From the NCBI RefSeq assembly GCF_000422445.1, contig NZ_AULU01000003.1:248001-312000 (forward strand): a DNA stretch of 64,000 bases, given 5' to 3'. This stretch comes from Paenibacillus assamensis DSM 18201. GTDB taxonomy: Bacteria; Bacillota; Bacilli; Paenibacillales; Paenibacillaceae. The first letter of the stretch is position 1. The number at the start of each line of letters is the position of its first letter. Under the pieces are notes generated by a model, which worked only from the letters and a program-made list of their open reading frames with translations, did no database searches and had not been told where the DNA came from. Shown here piece after piece: positions 45,922 to 55,438 of this stretch. The translations under genes and the position numbers were made by a program.

Positions 45922-46768
45922 GCGTATGCACTCCCTTCCGTCTCTTCGCCCATTCCATTACAAGTAACAGGGTTATCGAACATACAGCCAGCACTAATGC
46001 TACACTATTTGCCGCGGCAATATTGAAATTGTCTACATCTTGATACACGAGTGTTGTCATGGTCTGTGTCTTATTCATGATGTTGCCTGATACGACGAGT
46101 ACAGCCCCGAATTCACCCAGCGAGCGTGCTACCGTTAAAACGACTCCGTAAGTAACCCCCCATCGAATAGACGGCCACGTTACTTTCCAGAATGTCGTCC
46201 AGCTGTATGCCCCCAGCATAGATGCCGCTTCTTCTTGCTGTGTACCTATTTCCTGCAATACCGGTGCAATTTCACGAATCATCAGTGGAAATGTTACGAA
46301 TAGTGTAGCAAGTACCATGCCTGGAAAGGCATATACAATAGGCATACCTAAATCTGAAAAGAAAGCACCCATAACAGTCTGTGGTCCAAGCAGCAGCATA
46401 ATCATAAACCCACCAATAACGGGTGATACGGCAAATGGCAAATCTATCATACTATTTAAAAACCGTCTAACTCGGGAACTGAGCCATTGTCCCCGAACGA
46501 GCATAATAGCTGTCAACACACCAAACAGTGTATTAAGAAGTGTAACGACCACTACAACAGATAGCGTTATCCACATGGCATGAAGAGCCTCAGGACGAAG
46601 CAAAGCCTGAAACAGTGATTGCACGCCATGATCAAAAGCGCCAATAACAATCTGTACGAGCGGGATAATTAATAACAAAATAAACACAGAATACGTAATC
46701 AAGATGAGAATCTTAGAAGAAGTAGATGATTTCTTAGAGGTTAAAGTAGTTGGTGCAGTTGACATCAT
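45911..46768 (-). CDS. cysW: Sulfate ABC transporter permease
   Basis: 285-residue inner-membrane permease with six helices. The EAA loop is EEAASMLGAYSWTTFWKVTWPSIRWG; the LARSLGEFGAVLVVSGN segment near the C-terminus is characteristic of CysW. GGAGGG precedes the ATG. Start overlaps the cysT stop by four bases. Confidence 0.93.
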   Translation of the reverse strand: MMSTAPTTLTSKKSSTSSKILILITYSVFILLLIIPLVQIVIGAFDHGVQSLFQALLRPEALHAMWITLSVVVVVTLLNTLFGVLTAIMLVRGQWLSSRVRRFLNSMIDLPFAVSPVIGGFMIMLLLGPQTVMGAFFSDLGMPIVYAFPGMVLATLFVTFPLMIREIAPVLQEIGTQQEEAASMLGAYSWTTFWKVTWPSIRWGVTYGVVLTVARSLGEFGAVLVVSGNIMNKTQTMTTLVYQDVDNFNIAAANSVALVLAVCSITLLLVMEWAKRRKGVHTHAH

Positions 46769-47577
46769 CGTCCCTCCTTCGCTTGCAAGGTATTAATGAA
46801 CCATAATACAAGGAACGACAACGTTAATAATATGACAGACACAGCCGCAGCACCTTGTGGATTGTCGCTCTCGATCTCTCCGAAAATATAAACCGATGCA
46901 ATCAATGTCTTGCCGGGAATATTACCTGCAACGAGAACTACTGCGCCGAACTCAGCCATAGCTCTTGAAAAGGCAAGCATACCACCGCTAATAATACCAG
47001 GGCGCATTTGAGGCAGCAGCACTTGGTAGAATGTACGCCACTTAGAAGCACCTAATGTATGGGCAGCTTCTTCCTGCGTCTTATCTGCTTCTTCCAGCAA
47101 TGGCTGCACCGCTCGAATGACGAATGGAAACGTTACAAATACCATGGCAACCACGATAGCCGGCTCCCCGAACACGATTCGAATGCCCACAGCATCTGCC
47201 CACTGACCAACAAAGCTGTTGGGCCCAAGTAGAAGCAAGATCATCAACCCACCAACCGCAGTCGGCAGTGCAAATGGTAAATCCACTAAACTGTTTAATA
47301 ACGTACGACCTGGGAACTGATAGCGATGCAGCACCCAAGCAGCAATCGTACCAATCACCATATTAATAACCATAGCAATCAAAGACAATCGGAGCGTCAG
47401 CCACACAGCTTTCCAAGCCAATGGATCTGAAATACTCTCCACAAACATATCCCAACCAGCTGATAATGAATGAGCATATATTCCTGTAATCGGTAAAATA
47501 ATGAGCAAGAACATATATAACAGCAGCGTTGTCCGAAATCCCCACAACGCTCCTTTATGGTTCAATACTGCATTCAT
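46765..47577 (-). CDS. cysT: Sulfate ABC transporter permease
   Basis: 270-residue permease partner of CysW. Six helices; conserved LVDLPFALPTAVGGLMILLL and the EAA loop EEAAHTLGASKWRTFYQVLLPQM, with RAMAEFGAVVLVAGN near the end. Start ATG 47577 has GGGTGGGG about 8 nt upstream; a GTG at 47595 is part of that ribosome site. First gene of the operon, with a good sigma-A promoter about 90 nt upstream. Confidence 0.92.
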   Translation of the reverse strand: MNAVLNHKGALWGFRTTLLLYMFLLIILPITGIYAHSLSAGWDMFVESISDPLAWKAVWLTLRLSLIAMVINMVIGTIAAWVLHRYQFPGRTLLNSLVDLPFALPTAVGGLMILLLLGPNSFVGQWADAVGIRIVFGEPAIVVAMVFVTFPFVIRAVQPLLEEADKTQEEAAHTLGASKWRTFYQVLLPQMRPGIISGGMLAFSRAMAEFGAVVLVAGNIPGKTLIASVYIFGEIESDNPQGAAAVSVILLTLSFLVLWFINTLQAKEGR

Positions 47578-47634
47578 GAAACATCCCCACCCCACATGGT
47601 TCTAGATTCATATATCTTTATACATAATAATTCC

Positions 47635-47677
47635 TACCAACTTACTTGGAAATTGTATTATTAAATATTACCAACTC
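47635..47677. promoter_or_regulatory. Direct repeat TACCAACT before sulfate operon
   Basis: TACCAACTT (47635-47643) and TACCAACTC (47669-47677) are direct repeats 34 nt apart, about three helical turns. The upstream copy, read on the minus strand, abuts the -10 box of the cysT promoter and the other lies in the leader. Candidate operator for a sulfur-responsive regulator; identity unknown. Confidence 0.35.
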
Positions 47678-47693
47678 GGACGGGATTCGTCAA
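47665..47693 (-). promoter_or_regulatory. Sigma-A promoter of the sulfate operon
   Basis: Minus-strand TTGACG (47693-47688), a 17-nt spacer and TAATAT (47670-47665). Confidence 0.65.
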
Positions 47694-47781
47694 TACTTTT
47701 AAGCAAACCTAATAAAAGGTATTACACGGGCTTATATATGTACATAAAAATGTACATAATAAACACGCATATGCGCATAAC

Positions 47782-47833
47782 AAAAACAGCCCCCAACATT
47801 TCTCTTGTAAGATAAGCAAGAGAACAGAGAGCT
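47782..47833 (-). terminator. Terminator of the LysM gene
   Basis: TTCTCTTG (47800-47807) pairs with CAAGAGAA (47817-47824), with an outer AGC/GCT pairing. The complement of the A-run 47782-47786 gives five T on the minus strand. Confidence 0.6.
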
Positions 47834-47856
47834 GCCTGATACCAAGCTGCATCGTA

Positions 47857-48180
47857 TTAATAAGGTGTAGGCTGACCTTGAAGCTGGTTAACTTCACGTT
47901 GAAGCCTCCGAACCTGGGCTTCCAACAGCGAAACTCTCCGCTCCAGTTGGTAATAGTTCACTGGAGGAGCTGGTGGTACAGGTGGCGGCGGTGAAGGTGG
48001 ATATCCAGGCTGAATCGGAACGGGAATGTCTGGTCCAACTGGTATTTTGATAACCTGCCCTGGATAAATAATTGCATTCGGACCAAGCCCATTCACAAGC
48101 GCGAGCCTTGCAACAGATAGCCCAAAGCGATTCGCTATTAGGGATAACGAATCACCAGGTCGTACTACATAATCAATCAC
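47857..48180 (-). CDS. LysM-domain protein with proline-rich linker
   Basis: 107-residue protein. Residues 2-48 are one LysM domain (VVRPGDSLSLIANRFGLS, NAIIYPGQVIKIP), about 50-74 a Pro-rich linker (PPSPPPPVPPAPP), and about 76-100 a short coiled coil (LERRVSLLEAQVRRLQREVNQL). There is no signal peptide. Bacillales spore proteins such as SafA also have a signal-less LysM domain, so deposition in the spore coat or cortex is one possibility; a clear sporulation promoter was not found. GGAGG lies 9-10 nt before GTG 48180. Confidence 0.8.
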   Translation of the reverse strand: MIDYVVRPGDSLSLIANRFGLSVARLALVNGLGPNAIIYPGQVIKIPVGPDIPVPIQPGYPPSPPPPVPPAPPVNYYQLERRVSLLEAQVRRLQREVNQLQGQPTPY

Positions 48181-48503
48181 TTACAATGACCTCCTGCCCA
48201 TTTCATGTATTGCTTTGTAGCAGCATCGCAGCAATACACTAAAAAGAAAAGATGCGACGATGCTGCAAGATGCTCCACTCCTGTACAAGCAAGCAACATG
48301 ATACACAGCAATTTTGATGAAATGTAGATTTAGCAGACGTTATGGTTGACGCAAATATACGTCTCTTATCGTCCCTATACGATATGTGGGCAGATGCCAT
48401 TACGTGAATCCTATGCGATGCGGGCTGTATCGATGATGATGAGCACTATTAGTGGAAGTTTAGTCCACTCGTACGTTCAACTATTCCATGTTAGAACATG
48501 TTA
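48181..48503. other. Intergenic region with long-loop hairpin
   Basis: GCAGCATCG (48220-48228) pairs with CGATGCTGC (48258-48266) across a 29-nt loop. No gene, no sporulation promoter I can defend and no other structure. Confidence 0.45.
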
Positions 48504-49109
48504 TTAAGCGGATTGTGCTGCTTCTTCAAGCGCTCTTCTGCACAAAAAACGTACATGAGCGGCCGCAGCTGGCTTAATCTCATCAAAGGTGACTTGATCT
48601 TGAATGTAGAAGGAAATGAAGCCATGTATGGATAAAAATAAACTTCGCGGGATATGGTGCCGTTCTTGCTCCGTTCTCAACTGACTATGAAGTGACTGCC
48701 TCACAATCGTAGAGAACATCTCGAGACATCGTCCTTGCTCTGCGCGAGCATAGCATAACAGTTCCTCGTCTCTTGTCATAAACATAATTTCATAATGATG
48801 TGGATTATTAAGACCAAATGAAACAAATTCAAGCATAACCTGTTCAAGCTTTGACATACCATCTGTAGGTGATTGGTTAATGACTTTTTCAAACAAACGG
48901 CCCAAACGCTTGAAGTCATCTTGAACAAGCGCGGAGAACAGCTCCGCCTTGTCCTTAAAATGATAATAAAGCGAACCATGACTGTAGCCTAGCTGCTGGC
49001 CAATACTGCGCATTGAGATTGCTCGATACCCTTTTGTAACGAATAGGTGCCTTGCCACTTCCAATATACGATCACGCGACAACTCCTGCTCTACTGCTTT
49101 TCTTGGCAT
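48504..49109 (-). CDS. TetR family transcriptional regulator
   Basis: 201-residue TetR-type repressor. Residues about 10-56 form the DNA-binding helix-turn-helix (ARHLFVTKGYRAISMRSIGQQLGYSHGSLYYHFKDKAELF); the C-terminal part is the ligand/dimer domain. AAGGAGA precedes the ATG. It lies 12 nt after the YigZ-type gene on the same strand, so the two are probably cotranscribed. Its target is unknown; no transporter is adjacent. Confidence 0.88.
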   Translation of the reverse strand: MPRKAVEQELSRDRILEVARHLFVTKGYRAISMRSIGQQLGYSHGSLYYHFKDKAELFSALVQDDFKRLGRLFEKVINQSPTDGMSKLEQVMLEFVSFGLNNPHHYEIMFMTRDEELLCYARAEQGRCLEMFSTIVRQSLHSQLRTEQERHHIPRSLFLSIHGFISFYIQDQVTFDEIKPAAAAHVRFLCRRALEEAAQSA

Positions 49110-49121
49110 AGCGGATTCTCC

Positions 49122-49754
49122 TTATTCTCCCTCAATGTAGTACACAGCTTCTCCCCTTTGAATCATAGCTTGACCTTGCGTTAAATCGGTCATCCAAGCA
49201 ATGAAACGCTCTGCTTCGGATACGACTGGCAGGCAGGTCAAGATGACTTTATCAGTAAACTGTGTCTCGCCCATTCTCGTACCTCGATTGCGCAACTCAT
49301 TTTCTAATTTGCCTAGCCATGTATAATCAACTTCGACTAATACTTGCTGGTGCAGCACCTTTGTGATAGGACCTGCTCCTTCAATAGCAGCTACTGCACC
49401 GTCTGTATAAGCACGGATAAGCCCCCCGGCACCAAGCATAATACCGCCAAAGTAACGCGTAACGACGATAACAACATCTTTTCGATTCTGATTCTTCATA
49501 ACTTCCAGAATTGGCTTACCTGCTGTTCCGCTAGGTTCACCATCATCAGATGCCTTCTGAATCTCATCTCTTTCGCCTATCATATAGGCTGAACAGTTAT
49601 GTGTGGCATTCCAATGCTTCTTCTTAATCTCTTCAATAAATGCAATTGCTTCTTCTTCTGTCTTAACCGGCTTGGCATAGCCGATAAAACGAGACTTTTT
49701 AATGACGATTTCTTTACTGCCGTATTCACGTACAGTTTTGTAGCTTTCTAGCAT
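49122..49754 (-). CDS. YigZ/IMPACT family protein (YvyE-like)
   Basis: 210-residue protein of the UPF0029/IMPACT family. The N-terminal domain (about 18-120) carries KKSRFIGYAKPV, WNATHNCSAYMIG, ASDDGEPSGTAGKPIL and VVTRYFGGIMLGAGGLIRAY; the C-terminal DUF1949-type domain spans about 135-208. The biochemical role is unresolved; links to translation control have been proposed for IMPACT. Start ATG 49754 is preceded by GGAAGGTG; a GTG at 49763 lies within that site. Confidence 0.9.
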   Translation of the reverse strand: MLESYKTVREYGSKEIVIKKSRFIGYAKPVKTEEEAIAFIEEIKKKHWNATHNCSAYMIGERDEIQKASDDGEPSGTAGKPILEVMKNQNRKDVVIVVTRYFGGIMLGAGGLIRAYTDGAVAAIEGAGPITKVLHQQVLVEVDYTWLGKLENELRNRGTRMGETQFTDKVILTCLPVVSEAERFIAWMTDLTQGQAMIQRGEAVYYIEGE

Positions 49755-49779
49755 GACTTTCACCTTCCACAGATTGCCA

Positions 49780-49817
49780 AGAAAGCAGCTCTCCTTCTTA
49801 CTGGAGAACTGCTTTCT
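49780..49817 (-). terminator. Terminator-like hairpin after pgi
   Basis: AGAAAGCAGCTCTCC (49780-49794) pairs with GGAGAACTGCTTTCT (49803-49817), one mismatch, 8-nt loop; only a short T-rich end on the minus strand. Confidence 0.6.
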
Positions 49818-49878
49818 GCGGCAGATTGTGTATCTAAGCTGTATTTCTAATGCCGCTGGCCTATCTTCTCCGTCTCAA

Positions 49879-51234
49879 TTAGTTGGATAGACGTGCTTCA
49901 AGCTCGGCTTTTTCTTTCTCATAACCAGGTTTGCCAAGAAGCGCAAACATATTTTTCTTGTACGCTTCCACACCCGGTTGGTCAAATGGATTTACGCCAA
50001 GCAGATATCCGCTAATACCGCATGCTTTCTCAAAGAAGAGAACGAGTTGACCGAATGTGTACGGTGTCATATCAGGAATCGTTACGATCAAGTTAGGTAC
50101 TTGTCCATCCGTATGAGCTAGCATCGTTCCTTGGAATGCTTTCTTGTTAACAAAGTCCATCGTCTTGCCCGTCAAGAAGTTCAAACCGTCCAAGTCCTCT
50201 GGATCTTCATTAATCGAAATATGATGCGGAACCTCTTCAACTTGGATAACCGTCTCGAACAGGTTGCGTGTACCTTCTTGAATAAATTGTCCCATTGAGT
50301 GCAAATCTGTAGAGAAATCTACGGATGCTGGATAAATCCCTTTATGGTCTTTTCCTTCACTCTCACCGTAAAGCTGCTTCCACCATTCCGATACATAGTG
50401 CAAGGACGGCTCGTAGTTAACGAGAATTTCTGTCGTCTTGCCTTTACGATACAACGCATTGCGCACTGCTGCATATTGATAGCTCAAGTTCTCTGCTACA
50501 TTCGGATTGCTGTACTCTGTTGCTGCGTCTTGAGCACCTTTCATCATATCATCAATGTTAATGCCTGCTACTGCAATTGGCAGCAAGCCTACTGGTGTCA
50601 ATACAGAGTAACGTCCGCCAACATCATCAGGAATTACGAATGTCTCGTAGCCTTCCTCATCAGCCAACTTCTTCAAAGCGCCCTTCTCGCGGTCGGTCGT
50701 AGCAAAGATACGGTTCTTCGCTTCTTCCTTGCCGTATTTCTTCTCCAATACTTCTTTGAAAATACGGAATGCGATTGCTGGCTCTGTTGTCGTACCAGAC
50801 TTGGAAATAACGTTAATCGAGAAGTCTTTGCCTTCGATAAGCTCCAATAGATGCGTTACGTACGTAGAGCTGATGTTGTTTCCTGCAAAATAAATTTCCG
50901 GTGTCTTACGCTTGTCCTTCGGAAGCATGTTATAGAACGAATGTCCCAACATTTCAATCGCTGCGCGAGCACCTAGGTAAGAACCGCCGATACCGATGAC
51001 GATAAGAACCTCAGATTGCTGTTGAATGCGAGCTGCCGCTTCCTTCACACGAGCAAATTCTTCTTTATCATAGTTAAATGGGAGGTCGATCCAACCTAAG
51101 AAGTCAGATCCAACTCCCGTCTTATTATGTAGTTGTTCATGCGCCAAGCGAATTGGCTCAGCGAAGTAATCAAGTTCATGCTGTCCTACGAATCCAAGTG
51201 CTTTGCTGTAATCAAAGTGTATGTTGTTCGGCAT
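49879..51234 (-). CDS. pgi: Glucose-6-phosphate isomerase
   Basis: 451-residue phosphoglucose isomerase of the Bacillus type (glucose-6-P to fructose-6-P, glycolysis). SIS-domain motifs are visible: [53 protein letters not shown], and the catalytic Glu/His region [11 protein letters not shown] and C-terminal [14 protein letters not shown]. Start ATG 51234 has AAGGAGG 9 nt upstream; a GTG at 51243 abuts it. Monocistronic. Confidence 0.96.
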   Translation of the reverse strand: MPNNIHFDYSKALGFVGQHELDYFAEPIRLAHEQLHNKTGVGSDFLGWIDLPFNYDKEEFARVKEAAARIQQQSEVLIVIGIGGSYLGARAAIEMLGHSFYNMLPKDKRKTPEIYFAGNNISSTYVTHLLELIEGKDFSINVISKSGTTTEPAIAFRIFKEVLEKKYGKEEAKNRIFATTDREKGALKKLADEEGYETFVIPDDVGGRYSVLTPVGLLPIAVAGINIDDMMKGAQDAATEYSNPNVAENLSYQYAAVRNALYRKGKTTEILVNYEPSLHYVSEWWKQLYGESEGKDHKGIYPASVDFSTDLHSMGQFIQEGTRNLFETVIQVEEVPHHISINEDPEDLDGLNFLTGKTMDFVNKKAFQGTMLAHTDGQVPNLIVTIPDMTPYTFGQLVLFFEKACGISGYLLGVNPFDQPGVEAYKKNMFALLGKPGYEKEKAELEARLSN

Positions 51235-51627
51235 ATCATACACCCTCCTTCAATTTGGTTGACTTTGCCACTTTAACCCATGAAAATGAATATACGTTAA
51301 GGATACTGGATTTCGAAATGAAACACAAGGGAACAAGCCACCTTGTAAGGGTTTACATGATAAAACATATTTATTATCTTTTTTTAGACTCGTACTTTTC
51401 GAACAGGCATGGATAGCAACTTGAATATTTCCGAGCATAAGCGCACACACGTAAAATGTTCCCACCCACCATATGTTGAGTATACGGGAACGAGCTATGT
51501 TACTATAGATGTAAGTTCATTTCAATTACCTATTTACTATGCGGTTTTTATTTATCTACATGCTGCACGTTAGCCACTCCCATTAGGGAGGCCAGCATAC
51601 CAGCATACAAATACAACGAGGTGACCA
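51235..51627. other. Divergent intergenic region
   Basis: About 390 nt between pgi (minus) and a hydroxyacid dehydrogenase gene (plus). No riboswitch, operator or clear promoter could be assigned by eye. Confidence 0.4.
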
Positions 51628-52539
51628 ATGATGAAAAAAGTAGCTGTACTTGGCATGGGCACAATGGGCGCCCCTATGGCACGCAACTTGCTGGAAAAAG
51701 GATATGAAGTAATTGTCTATAATCGAACGATAGAAAAAACTGCCCCACTTGCTGCGTTGGGAGCATCAGTAGCCCGAACCCCCAAACATGCTGCTGCAGA
51801 AGCAGATGTTGTCATAAGCATGGTCAGTGATGACACCTCTATTATCCATATTTACGATGGACCGGACGGTATCCTTGCAGGACTGCGCCCTGGAACTTAT
51901 GTCATCGACAGCAGCACCATTTCACCAACACTCGTTATGCGATTAGCTGAAGATTGCAATGCAAAAGAAGCGATATTTTTAGACGCTCCTGTAACAGGAA
52001 GTAAACCTGCTGCAGAAGCTGGCACATTGCTGTTTATGGTTGGCGGTGAATCTGCTGCTTTAGAAGCAGTTCGTCCTGTATTCGAAGCGATGGGAAGTAG
52101 AATTGTCCATATGGGTGCGACAGGTAACGGTTCTATTACGAAGCTTGCCCATAATGCCATTGTAGGCATTAACAATGCTGCACTAGCAGAGGGATTCTCT
52201 ATAGTGGCCAAAACGGGTGTTAACCCAAGTGCCTTTTTAGAGGTTGTACAAAATGGAAGTGCAGGCAGTAAGGCCGCAGATCTAAAAGGGAAAAAAATTG
52301 TAGACGGTAACTTCGACAATCAGTTTTCCTTGCAGTTAATTCTCAAAGATTTGAAGCTCGCTTCTGTACTTACAGATTCGATTCAAACTCCAACACCAAT
52401 GCTAGAAGCTGCAAAAAATATGTTCCAAATCGGACATGCATCTGGTTATGGGGAAGAAGATCTCTCCGCTGTGGTCAAAGTGTATGAACAATGGCTTGGC
52501 CATACAGTAAACAAGGGGCATGAACCTACCTCCAAATAA
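51628..52539 (+). CDS. 3-hydroxyisobutyrate dehydrogenase-like reductase
   Basis: 303-residue NAD(P)-dependent beta-hydroxyacid dehydrogenase. GMGTMGAPMARNL is the Rossmann dinucleotide site, DAPVTGSKPAAEAGTLLFMVGG the substrate signature, and the catalytic Lys lies in GSITKLAHNAIVG. Members include 3-hydroxyisobutyrate dehydrogenase and 2-hydroxy-3-oxopropionate (tartronate semialdehyde) reductase; no valine or glycerate genes are nearby to choose between them. GAGGTG lies 4 nt before ATG 51628 and 7 nt before ATG 51631, so the second may be used. Confidence 0.9.
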   Translation: MMKKVAVLGMGTMGAPMARNLLEKGYEVIVYNRTIEKTAPLAALGASVARTPKHAAAEADVVISMVSDDTSIIHIYDGPDGILAGLRPGTYVIDSSTISPTLVMRLAEDCNAKEAIFLDAPVTGSKPAAEAGTLLFMVGGESAALEAVRPVFEAMGSRIVHMGATGNGSITKLAHNAIVGINNAALAEGFSIVAKTGVNPSAFLEVVQNGSAGSKAADLKGKKIVDGNFDNQFSLQLILKDLKLASVLTDSIQTPTPMLEAAKNMFQIGHASGYGEEDLSAVVKVYEQWLGHTVNKGHEPTSK

Positions 52540-52551
52540 CATCATAGTTGC

Positions 52552-52578
52552 AAAAAAAGCCTGGTATGCACCAGGCTT
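52552..52578. terminator. Bidirectional terminator
   Basis: AAGCCTGGT (52558-52566) pairs with ACCAGGCTT (52570-52578); the A-run 52552-52558 becomes a T-run on the minus strand. Placed between convergent genes. Confidence 0.85.
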
Positions 52579-52677
52579 CTTTCATTACTGCTTGTATTTT
52601 ATCCTATCGTAAAGCAAACCGTTCATCCGATGTCTGTCGTAGGTGTTTAGTCGGTTCTTCTTTCTTGTACCATTCCA

Positions 52678-53016
52678 CTATTCCGCAATGTAGGAACAGC
52701 AGTAATCCGTTACCTCATGTACCCGCAGCTTAAAACTTGCATGAGCAGGTACATAGAACTCGCCTTCACCATCGATGCTCAACCACTCTGTCTGATCTGG
52801 AAGCAATACATCCAGCTTACCTGCTTGAATCTCCATTAATTCTTTTACATCTGTACCGAACTCATATTCACCTGGCATCATAATGCCTAGCGTCTTCTTC
52901 GTTCCATCTGCAAAAAGAATCGTACGACTCGTAACTTTACCTTCAAAGTACACATTCGCTTTTTTCAAAACGGCTACTTCTTGATAACGATCTGCAGCAA
53001 CAGTTGAATTTGACAT
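52678..53016 (-). CDS. ppnP: Pyrimidine/purine nucleoside phosphorylase
   Basis: 112-residue small cupin-fold enzyme of the PpnP (DUF1255) family, which splits nucleosides with phosphate. Typical segments: ANVYFEGKVTSRTI, LGIMMPGEYEFGT, and the barrel-closing FYVPAHASFKLRV. The C-terminus DYCCSYIAE matches the family end. AAGGGG precedes the ATG. Monocistronic, downstream of transketolase on the opposite side of a terminator. Confidence 0.92.
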   Translation of the reverse strand: MSNSTVAADRYQEVAVLKKANVYFEGKVTSRTILFADGTKKTLGIMMPGEYEFGTDVKELMEIQAGKLDVLLPDQTEWLSIDGEGEFYVPAHASFKLRVHEVTDYCCSYIAE

Positions 53017-53098
53017 CGGAATTGGCCCCTTTTTATATAGGAAATGGATTATCGTTCATGTTTCAATAGCGAACTATCGGAACTACGAGAACAATGAA

Positions 53099-55117
53099 TT
53101 ATAGCAAGCTTTTAACGCGGCTTACTACGTTTTCAACGGTAAAGCCGTATTCGCTCATTACGCGGTCGCCAGGTGCAGATGCGCCGAATGTAGAAATGCC
53201 AAGGATGCTTCCTTTGTCACCTACATAGCGATCCCAGCCAAATGGGTGACCCATTTCAACTGCAAGACGTGCTTTAACTTCTGGAAGCAATACGGAATCT
53301 TTGTATTCCTGAGATTGCTTGTCGAATAGATCCCAGCTCGGCATGCTGATAACGCGAACTTGGATACCCTCTTCTGCCAATGCAGCTTGTGCACGAACAG
53401 CAAGCTGTACTTCTGAACCCGTTGCAATAATTTGCGCTTGTGGTTTGCCGTCTTTTGCATCAGACACCACGTAAGCACCACGCTTGATACCTTCGCGCGC
53501 ATTTTCAACGGAACCTTCCAAGATCGGCAAGTTTTGACGAGTAAGTACAAGCGCCACTGGGTTCGCTTTGTTCTCAACTGCATAAGCCCAAGCTGCAGAC
53601 GTTTCGTTAGCATCAGCTGGACGAATCACTGTCAAGTTCGGAATTACGCGGATAGAAGCCAATTGCTCGATCGGCTCATGCGTAGGACCGTCTTCACCAA
53701 CAGCGATACTGTCATGCGTCAATACATACGTTACAGGCAAGTTCATCAATGCAGATAGACGAACTGCTGGACGCAAGTAATCTGTAAATACGAAGAACGT
53801 ACCACCGAATACTTTAACGCCGCCATGCAATTGCATACCGTTCATAGCTGCAGCCATTGCGAATTCACGAACACCGAAGTAGATGTTGCGGCCATCGTAT
53901 TGGCTTGCATGGAATACTGGAAGGCCTTTCAAGTGCGTCATTGTAGAGCTTTCCAAGTCAGCAGAACCACCAGTTAGGAAAGGCACGTTCGGCGCAAGGC
54001 CATTCAACGCATTACCAGAAGCAACACGAGTAGAAACTGCGCTGTCGCCTACTTGGTATTTTGGAAGGTTTGTATCCCAATCCGCTGGAAGTTCTCCAGC
54101 AGCAGCAAGCTTGAATTGCTTAGCAAGCTCTGGATGAGCTTTCTCATAGCTGTCAACTAGTGCATCCCACTCGCCGTTCGCAGCGATACCAGGTTGCTTA
54201 ATTGCAGCGTTGAAGTGAGCATAGATTTCTTCAGGAACGAAGAATGGCTCGTGCTCCCATTGATAGAACTCTTTCGTCAACTGTGCTTCGTCAGCACCAA
54301 GCGGAGAACCGTGCGTACCGCCGTGGCCGCCTTTACCTTGCTTGTTCGGGCTACCGAATCCGATTACAGTCTTCACTTCAATAAGTGTCGGCTTGCTTGT
54401 CTCAGCTTTAGCTGCTTGTACAGCTGCCTCGATAGCAGCAAAGTCGTTGCCGTCTTCAACAAGAAGCGTTTGCCAACCGTAAGCGTCAAAGCGTTGACGT
54501 ACGTTCTCACTGAAAGACAAGTTCAACTCGCCATCAAGAGAGATATCGTTGGAATCATATAGAACAACCAATTTGCCAAGCTTCAAGTGACCTGCCATGG
54601 AAGCAGCTTCGTGAGAAATACCTTCCATCAAGTCGCCATCGCCGCAAATTGCGTAAGTATGATGATCAATCACATTGAAACCTTCACGGTTATAAGTAGC
54701 ACCCATTTGTGCTTCTGCCATAGCCATACCAACTGCCATTGCAATACCTTGACCCAATGGACCTGTTGTAGCATCTACACCAGCAGTATGTCCGAATTCT
54801 GGGTGACCAGGAGTCTTGCTTCCCCATTGGCGGAAGTTCTTAATATCGTCGATAGATAGGTCATAGCCGCTCAAGTGGAGCAAGCTGTACAACAGCATCG
54901 AGCCATGTCCTGCAGACAAGACAAAACGATCACGGTTAATCCAAGTTGGGTTAGCCGGGTTGTGTGTCATTGCCCTTGCAAATAGATGGTACCCCATTGG
55001 TGCTGCCCCCATTGGCATACCTGGGTGTCCGGATTTAGCTTTCTCAATAGCGTCGATTGCCAGCGTACGAATCGCTGCAACAGAGCGTGCATCAAGGTTA
55101 GATTGCGCTGCTGTCAT
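53099..55117 (-). CDS. tkt: Transketolase
   Basis: 672-residue thiamine-diphosphate enzyme of the pentose phosphate pathway. N-terminal [26 protein letters not shown] and the TPP/Mg site [18 protein letters not shown]; middle Pyr domain with [37 protein letters not shown]-terminal domain from about residue 535 with [12 protein letters not shown]. Full-length. AAGGAGGAA precedes the ATG. Confidence 0.97.
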   Translation of the reverse strand: MTAAQSNLDARSVAAIRTLAIDAIEKAKSGHPGMPMGAAPMGYHLFARAMTHNPANPTWINRDRFVLSAGHGSMLLYSLLHLSGYDLSIDDIKNFRQWGSKTPGHPEFGHTAGVDATTGPLGQGIAMAVGMAMAEAQMGATYNREGFNVIDHHTYAICGDGDLMEGISHEAASMAGHLKLGKLVVLYDSNDISLDGELNLSFSENVRQRFDAYGWQTLLVEDGNDFAAIEAAVQAAKAETSKPTLIEVKTVIGFGSPNKQGKGGHGGTHGSPLGADEAQLTKEFYQWEHEPFFVPEEIYAHFNAAIKQPGIAANGEWDALVDSYEKAHPELAKQFKLAAAGELPADWDTNLPKYQVGDSAVSTRVASGNALNGLAPNVPFLTGGSADLESSTMTHLKGLPVFHASQYDGRNIYFGVREFAMAAAMNGMQLHGGVKVFGGTFFVFTDYLRPAVRLSALMNLPVTYVLTHDSIAVGEDGPTHEPIEQLASIRVIPNLTVIRPADANETSAAWAYAVENKANPVALVLTRQNLPILEGSVENAREGIKRGAYVVSDAKDGKPQAQIIATGSEVQLAVRAQAALAEEGIQVRVISMPSWDLFDKQSQEYKDSVLLPEVKARLAVEMGHPFGWDRYVGDKGSILGISTFGASAPGDRVMSEYGFTVENVVSRVKSLL

Positions 55118-55438
55118 TATTGATTTCCTCCTTCTATGTCTACAAGAGATTCCAGCACGATAGGGGACTCGTATACACGATGACCCATAACATTTTGCAT
55201 TATTGTAACATTAGTTGATTCGCTTTTCCACTTCAAAGTGTTAATGAATATGTCGTTTTGACAAATTCACTTTGATAAAATCAATTATACCTTATTACAT
55301 TTCATTTGGCTACTCGTTTATCGTTTTCTGCGGTGACCTCTAATATACTAGCGTTTTCACAAAGGATACTAAACTAATAAAAGCTGATTTCTATGTGAAA
55401 GCAGCCATGATGCAGCGTTGCCAACTACTATACAAAAC
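55118..55438. other. Intergenic region before tkt
   Basis: About 320 nt between tkt and the end of the TctC-type gene, both on the minus strand. AT-rich; no clear terminator or operator was seen, though the spacing suggests tkt has its own promoter. Confidence 0.4.
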
